The notes under the pieces: model-generated
Told to the model about the DNA's origin: nothing
The model's database searches: none
What the model saw: the letters and a program-made list of their open reading frames with translations, nothing else
Shown here: piece by piece, positions 59,372 to 64,000 of the stretch
How positions within the stretch are numbered: position 1 is the stretch's first letter
Layout of the letters: every line of letters starts with the position of its first letter
Translations under genes and position numbers: made by a program
Assembly: GCA_947167935.1 (NCBI GenBank)
Contig: CAMVJU010000003.1
Span: 86,534 to 150,533, forward strand
DNA: 64,000 bases
Direction: 5' to 3'
Source: an uncultured Prevotellaceae bacterium
GTDB lineage: Bacteria > Bacteroidota > Bacteroidia > Bacteroidales > Bacteroidaceae

Positions 59372-62300
59372 TCAGCGTTGTTTTAATTGTCCGCCTTTAC
59401 TGATGAATTTCTTGAGCAGATCCATTTGCTGCTCCTCAAGTGCTTCTGCCTTCTTGCTGTCTATGGTGGCATAGAAGCTCCTGATGTAGCTCAGGAATTG
59501 GAAGTGCATATCACATTCGCTATTGTAATCCTTCATTACTTCATCTTTAAACGACTCATAGTAAGTCAGATACTGAGTGGAGCGCTTCCACAGTCCATCG
59601 AGGATGGGACGGGCCTTCTCGGCGATGGTGGAGTCGTTCTGGCCTAAGCGGATGTAGAGCTGAGCTTCAAAGAGCGACGATTCGTCGTAGGGAACATTCA
59701 CTGCCGGCAGCTCCTTGTCGAGCTTCTCCAGCACCTTCAGGGCCTTATCGTATTTCTCGTCGGCCAGCTGCATCAGGGAGTCGACGGCCTCATTATATCG
59801 CTGGTCGCCAGCGTTGAAGCCAGTCTTAGCCTCCACTCCGTCCTCACTGTACACACCTCCTACATAGTCGGACTGGTCGAGCAGGTCATCGCCTTCATTC
59901 ACAAGCTCAGTGGCAAGGTCGACCATCAGACGGCGGTGGGTACGGCACATACGCAGGACGGTTTCGTCAAGATAGATGCCCGGTGTGCTGACGCCTCCGA
60001 ACTTGAAGCGTTCCATCACGTTCTTGTAGGTCTTTTCCGTGTCATAGTTGGTCATGCCGGGTTCCGTCGTGGTGTAGGGCGTGAGACGATAGACAAGGCC
60101 CTCCTGTACGAAGTGGTTGCCGAGGTTCATGAGGTTCTCGCCGCCAACGGTCATGGCCACATAGATAGGCCGCTCCCAGTTGCAGTTGGCCAGCAGCTCG
60201 AGCATCATCAGCTTGCTCTTCGTGAGGTAGCGCATGCCGTGGAGTGAGATGGCCATACGGTCGGGGATGCTGTTGAGGCTGTCGGCATGTGTCTTGAGGC
60301 TGTCGCCCTGGATGAGCATACCGCTGCGCAGCACGGCTTCCTTGTCGATGGTGATGAAGACGGTGTCGGTGGGGATACAGTGGTAGTCAGGGTTGATGGG
60401 GTCTTGCACCCAGTATTTCAGCACGTTCTTCAGCTCGAAGGGATCGTCGCCCCATGACTGGCGGGCCGCATCGGGCGTCTCTTGGTAGATGGCGCGAATC
60501 TGCTCCTTAAACTGTGGTATGACGGGCACGACGTCGTTGGTACCCGACACATAGTTCAGTCGGGGCCAGGTGATAGGCAGGCCCGGCGAGTCGTATGCCG
60601 GACGCACCATCTGGTCTATGTACCAGTCGGTGCTGAGGTAGCTCAGGTTGCACACACGGGCATCGGTCCTGAAGCCCTCGGTGTCCTGGTTGTACCACAA
60701 GGGGAAGGTGTCGTTGTCGCCGTTGGTGAAGATGATGGGGTTGCCCTCATCCTGTAGCGACATCAGGTAGTTTTGGCCGAAGTCGCGGCAGGTGTAGCGG
60801 CCTGAGCGGTCGTGGTCGTCCCATGTCTGCGAAGCCATCTGTATAGGCACTATCAGACAGACCAGCGACGCGATGGCGGCCAGTGCCAGACGCATCTGCT
60901 TGTTTTGGTTCTTGATCACTTTATTCAGCCAGCTGATGATGGCTGCCACGCCCATGCCGCACCAAATGGCGAAGGCATAGAACGAACCGGCGTATGCATA
61001 GTCGCGCTCACGGGGCTGATAGGGTGTCTGGTTGAGGTAGATGACGATGGCCAGGCCCGTCATGAAGAACAGGAAGAACACCACCCAGAATTGCTGGATG
61101 CCCTTGCGGCCTCGGCTCAGCATCTGCCAGAAGAGACCGATGAGTCCCAAGATGAGCGGCATACAGTAGAACACGTTGCGGCCTTTGTTGTTCTTCAGCT
61201 CGTCGGGCAGCAGCGACTGGTCGCCGAGGAAGTAGTTGTCGATGAACGAGAAGCCGGTGAGGACATTGCCGTGTTCACGCTCACCATTGCTGCCCTGTAT
61301 GTCGTTCTGGCGGCCTACGAAGTTCCAGAGGAAGTAGCGCCAGTACATATAGTTGCACTGGTAGGAGAAAAAGAACTTTATGTTGTCCCAGAAGCTGGGA
61401 ATGGTGATCTTCTCGCCGGGATAGAGTTTCGAGTCGACATCCGAACCGCTCAGACCGCCTATCCATGACTTGTAGAAGCAGACGTGGCACGTTCCGTAGG
61501 AGCCGCTGCACAGCTGGTCGTCAGTATGTCCGGGAGCTTTCTGCGATGAGTACATGCGGGGGAAGAAGACGTTCTGCGAATAAACGGCCTCCATCTTGTG
61601 GTCGGCAATGAAGTATTCGTCGGGATCGTCGGGATGCACCTTCTCCTTCTGCTGGTAGATGGGAGCCTTCTCGTTGATCTTCTGATAGCCTTTGTCGTCA
61701 ATCTCGGGCTCCGAGGCGAAGGTCTGGCCGTAGAACAACGGACGGTCGCCATACTGGTCGCGGCTCAGGTAGCTGCCGAGCGTAAAAATGTCCTCGGGCG
61801 AGTTCTGGTCCATCGGCGGGTTGGCGCTGGAACGGATCACGATGACGGCATACGTCGAGTAGCCGATCATCAGCATCAGCATGCAGAGCAGCGTCGTGTT
61901 CTTCAGACGAGCCGAGATGAGGGGCATCGGATTCTTGATGCTGCCTCGACGGTAGAACAATGCCCAGGCAACAATAGCCAGCACGATGATGCCGATGATG
62001 AAGGCGCCCCAGCCATAGCCGTAGAACGGGATGCCCAAGAGGCCGAAGCCGCAGAGGAAGGCGATGTTCTGGCGCTTCCAGTTCTTCTCGGTGGCATGCT
62101 GTGTCTCGTAGATGGCCCAGATGACGCTGCCGATAAGCAGCACCATGTAGACATAGAGACCCGTGTTGAACGGCATGTGCAGGGTGTTGACAAAGAACAG
62201 CTCAAACCATCCGCCCACGGTGATGATGCCGGGCACCACGCCATAGAGTACAGCGGCGAGGATCACGAACGAAACGAAGAGGGCGAACAGGGCGCCCTTG

Positions 62301-62944
62301 GCATTGGCGTTGGGGAAGCGCTTGAAGTACCACACCAGCACGATGGCGGGCAGGCACAGCAGGTTCAGCAGGTGGACGCCTATCGAGAGGCCCGTCATAT
62401 ACATAATGAGCACCAGCCAGCGGTCGGCATGCGGCTCGTCGGCGTGTTCTTCCCATTTCAGGATGAGCCAGAACACCACGGCGGTGAAGGCCGAGGAATA
62501 GGCGTAGACCTCACCCTCGACAGCCGAATACCAGAACGTGTCGCTGAACGTATAGATGAGTGCACCCACCAAGCCCGATGCCTCGATGGCGATGAGCTTC
62601 GGCGTGTCCAGCTCTTCCCAGCGGTTGATGAGCAGTCGGCGCACCAGGTGCGTGATACTCCAGAAGAGGAAGAGGATACATGCAGCCGACAGCAGGGCGC
62701 TCATCGTGTTCACCATGCGTGCCACCTGGGCAGGGTCGCTGGTGAACTGCGAGAACAAGTTGGCCGTCAGCATGAAGAAGGGTGCGCCGGGCGGGTGGCC
62801 GACTTCCATCTTATATCCGGTGGTGATAAACTCAGGACAGTCCCAGAATGAGGCCGTAGGCTCGATGGTGGAGCAATAGACGAAGGCGGCGATGAAGAAA
62901 GTCAGCCAGCCCATAATATTGTCCACTAAGCGGAATTGTTTCAT
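59372..62944 (-). CDS. DUF2723 polytopic membrane protein (GT-C-like)
   Basis: This is a 1190-residue protein. The N-terminal half has about 12 membrane segments and the family start 'WLTFFIAAFVYCSTIEPTASFWDCPEFI', including 'GHPPGAPFFML'. The C-terminal half is soluble and includes helical repeats near the end. DUF2723 proteins have a GT-C fold like protein O-mannosyltransferases, and a role in protein or envelope glycosylation is assumed for the family but not proven. The length is normal. It is co-oriented with and close to the deacetylase gene, suggesting a joint role in cell-envelope glycan work rather than in diet-glycan use. Confidence 0.85.
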   Translation of the reverse strand: MKQFRLVDNIMGWLTFFIAAFVYCSTIEPTASFWDCPEFITTGYKMEVGHPPGAPFFMLTANLFSQFTSDPAQVARMVNTMSALLSAACILFLFWSITHLVRRLLINRWEELDTPKLIAIEASGLVGALIYTFSDTFWYSAVEGEVYAYSSAFTAVVFWLILKWEEHADEPHADRWLVLIMYMTGLSIGVHLLNLLCLPAIVLVWYFKRFPNANAKGALFALFVSFVILAAVLYGVVPGIITVGGWFELFFVNTLHMPFNTGLYVYMVLLIGSVIWAIYETQHATEKNWKRQNIAFLCGFGLLGIPFYGYGWGAFIIGIIVLAIVAWALFYRRGSIKNPMPLISARLKNTTLLCMLMLMIGYSTYAVIVIRSSANPPMDQNSPEDIFTLGSYLSRDQYGDRPLFYGQTFASEPEIDDKGYQKINEKAPIYQQKEKVHPDDPDEYFIADHKMEAVYSQNVFFPRMYSSQKAPGHTDDQLCSGSYGTCHVCFYKSWIGGLSGSDVDSKLYPGEKITIPSFWDNIKFFFSYQCNYMYWRYFLWNFVGRQNDIQGSNGEREHGNVLTGFSFIDNYFLGDQSLLPDELKNNKGRNVFYCMPLILGLIGLFWQMLSRGRKGIQQFWVVFFLFFMTGLAIVIYLNQTPYQPRERDYAYAGSFYAFAIWCGMGVAAIISWLNKVIKNQNKQMRLALAAIASLVCLIVPIQMASQTWDDHDRSGRYTCRDFGQNYLMSLQDEGNPIIFTNGDNDTFPLWYNQDTEGFRTDARVCNLSYLSTDWYIDQMVRPAYDSPGLPITWPRLNYVSGTNDVVPVIPQFKEQIRAIYQETPDAARQSWGDDPFELKNVLKYWVQDPINPDYHCIPTDTVFITIDKEAVLRSGMLIQGDSLKTHADSLNSIPDRMAISLHGMRYLTKSKLMMLELLANCNWERPIYVAMTVGGENLMNLGNHFVQEGLVYRLTPYTTTEPGMTNYDTEKTYKNVMERFKFGGVSTPGIYLDETVLRMCRTHRRLMVDLATELVNEGDDLLDQSDYVGGVYSEDGVEAKTGFNAGDQRYNEAVDSLMQLADEKYDKALKVLEKLDKELPAVNVPYDESSLFEAQLYIRLGQNDSTIAEKARPILDGLWKRSTQYLTYYESFKDEVMKDYNSECDMHFQFLSYIRSFYATIDSKKAEALEEQQMDLLKKFISKGGQLKQR

Positions 62945-63002
62945 TGGATATTGTTGTGTGAGAAATGTTTATTGTTGAGTGACTTGTTCGTTGCTCATTA
63001 AA

Positions 63003-63869
63003 TTATAGGCAGATGCCGAAACTGAGCTGGTGCATCTTTGGGCCGCGGTCTTTCTTGAAGAACTCCATGGGGCAGTATTTGCAATAGATGGCGGGCAGGT
63101 TGGGCACTTCAATCCTCACATAGCCGTCCACGGTGAAGGGGTGCTGGCCTATCTTCTTCGTCTCTACCTCATAGTCTTCGCCATCCAGCTCATAGTGACG
63201 CTGTCCGGTGGCAACTACGTTCCAGTTGACAATAGCACCGAGTGTGATGCTCCAGTCCTGCTTCTTGTCAAAATAGTGGGTGTAGAGCAGGGGCAATTGT
63301 ATAGCAAATACGTTCAATGAGGTGCTTCTTTCTTTCATGTCGGGAGCATAGGGTTGCAGATGCATGACGTCATTATCCTTCTTCCAATGTGTCTCGTCGT
63401 TCATCGCGTAAGTTCTCCAGTTCAAGCCCCAACCGATGCTCCACTCGTTCTGATTGCCGTAGGGGTGCCAGTCCCAAGTAGAGCCGATGCCAATCTCAAA
63501 CGAGGGCCACACTTTGAAGTCGTACTCTTCGGGTGCATCGAGTGCGGCGTTCAGGCCGATGTTGACGTGGAAGGAGTGGCTCCATTTCGTTTCCTTGCCG
63601 TTCTTTTTGATGGCAATCTTGTTGAAGTCCCTTACGTTTTTCAGAGTGCGGCGCACGGCATTGGTGTCGGGTATGCTGATGCGCTGCATGTAGTGGAAGT
63701 CTGGGTCTTCTTTTGTGCCGCTGATAACAATGCGCTGCACGGTGTCGCGCGTTTCAATCTTCACCTTTTTGGCATCTTCGATTACGAGCGTGTCGTTCGC
63801 TTCAATGGCTAAAGCCGGTGTTGCGATGCATCCGAAAAGGATGGCAGTAACGATGTTCTTCATTTTCAT
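63003..63869 (-). CDS. Outer-membrane beta-barrel protein, function unknown
   Basis: This 288-residue protein has a signal peptide ('NIVTAILFGCIATPALA'), a 90-residue leading segment ('DTVQRIVISGTKED'), and alternating strand segments ('WSHSFHVNIGLNAALDA', 'WSIGWGLNWRTYAMN', 'LLYTHYFDKKQDWSITLGAIVNW') ending in 'LSFGICL'. This is an outer-membrane barrel pattern, PorT-like in type. No family name can be given. It is 21 nt downstream of a gene that runs off the window edge, so the two are probably one operon. Confidence 0.65.
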   Translation of the reverse strand: MKMKNIVTAILFGCIATPALAIEANDTLVIEDAKKVKIETRDTVQRIVISGTKEDPDFHYMQRISIPDTNAVRRTLKNVRDFNKIAIKKNGKETKWSHSFHVNIGLNAALDAPEEYDFKVWPSFEIGIGSTWDWHPYGNQNEWSIGWGLNWRTYAMNDETHWKKDNDVMHLQPYAPDMKERSTSLNVFAIQLPLLYTHYFDKKQDWSITLGAIVNWNVVATGQRHYELDGEDYEVETKKIGQHPFTVDGYVRIEVPNLPAIYCKYCPMEFFKKDRGPKMHQLSFGICL

Positions 63870-63890
63870 CTTATCTTAATATTATATTCC

Positions 63891-64000
63891 TTATTTGTTC
63901 TTTTTTTCTGACTGTCTCCCAACCTCTTTCCACAGCTCATACTCATCGTCCCAGTCGCGCTGGTCCTCGATGCGCTGCATGATTTCTGCCGACAGCGGCG
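63891..64000 (-). CDS. 3' end of a gene cut by the window edge
   Basis: An open frame on the minus strand reads 'IMQRIEDQRDWDDEYELW' and 'KEVGRQSEKKNK' to a TAA at 63891-63893. The charged helical C-terminus and the 21-nt spacing to the beta-barrel gene indicate a real upstream gene of the same operon. Such an upstream position often holds a small regulatory or anti-sigma protein, but the fragment is too short to name. Confidence 0.6.
   Translation of the reverse strand, partial: PLSAEIMQRIEDQRDWDDEYELWKEVGRQSEKKNK

Noticed and set aside
61598-62851. 417-residue plus-strand ORF
   Set aside because: It is antisense to the membrane part of the DUF2723 gene, and its composition (His, Asp, Glu-rich with no fold) is that of a shadow frame.

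Overview
The window comes from a member of the Bacteroidota, most likely a gut or rumen Prevotellaceae (Prevotella, Segatella, Xylanibacter or a relative). The reasons are a SusC/SusD pair with a DUF4957/DUF5123-type lipoprotein, a PorE-like lipoprotein, BspA-type and LamG surface proteins that share a C-terminal 'GRxV...KGIYI..GKK' tail, DUF1846, DUF4421 and DUF2723 proteins, and repeated Bacteroidota promoters (TTG, 19-20 nt, TAnnTTTG). The genus is inferred from style, not proven.

Layout. 1-9.3 kb is housekeeping: rsgA (5' end cut off), a PorE-like lipoprotein overlapping an RsmF-type rRNA methyltransferase, DUF1846, a PAP2 phosphatase, ribH, a TPR membrane protein, and recF overlapping a DUF721/DciA-like gene. 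9.4-16.4 kb holds an S9 peptidase and a corrinoid methyl-transfer locus: an MtaA-like methyltransferase, a free-standing MetH reactivation domain, and a convergent single-chain fusion of a UroD-fold domain, a homocysteine methyltransferase and a corrinoid module. 16.8-20.1 kb has a VanX-like dipeptidase, a cupin lipoprotein, a DUF4421 protein and a class A acid phosphatase. 20.1-31.6 kb is a 3363-residue LamG surface protein, a 46-residue ORF missing from the ORF track, and a BspA-like protein. 31.64-33.12 kb has no intact gene: it holds nested palindromes, a long inverted repeat, 21-nt tandem repeats and two gene remnants, and looks like the scar of a mobile element. 33.1-35.3 kb has an acidic-tailed protein of unknown function divergent from rarA. 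35.3-49.4 kb is a polysaccharide-utilisation region: PL1 pectate lyase, a 1080-residue secreted protein, a small lipoprotein, the DUF4957/5123-type lipoprotein, SusD and SusC. 49.5-63.9 kb is a tightly packed minus-strand series: beta-barrel protein, DUF2723 protein, polysaccharide deacetylase, GH43-CBM-esterase fusion, GH43, GH67 alpha-glucuronidase, menB, menC, menE.

How the genes work together. The SusC/SusD set with pectate lyase, GH43s, GH67 and an esterase points to import and breakdown of pectin and acidic arabinoxylan. The xylan enzymes run straight into menaquinone genes with almost no spacing. The B12 genes could together form a methionine-making system that takes methyl groups from an unknown donor instead of methyl-folate.

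The most unusual signal is not one gene. Many genes, several of them housekeeping, carry short in-frame insertions built from 7-nt periodic repeats (mostly TCACCTC, also GCATTAA, GTGAATA and CAATAAC types). These translate to tracts such as '[10 protein letters not shown]', usually at predicted surface loops, and at least two form hairpins. They resemble in concept the Rickettsia palindromic elements that insert in frame in genes. A second repeat family, 21-nt tandem units with a GGAGCCTCC/GGAGGCTCC core, sits in three intergenic regions.
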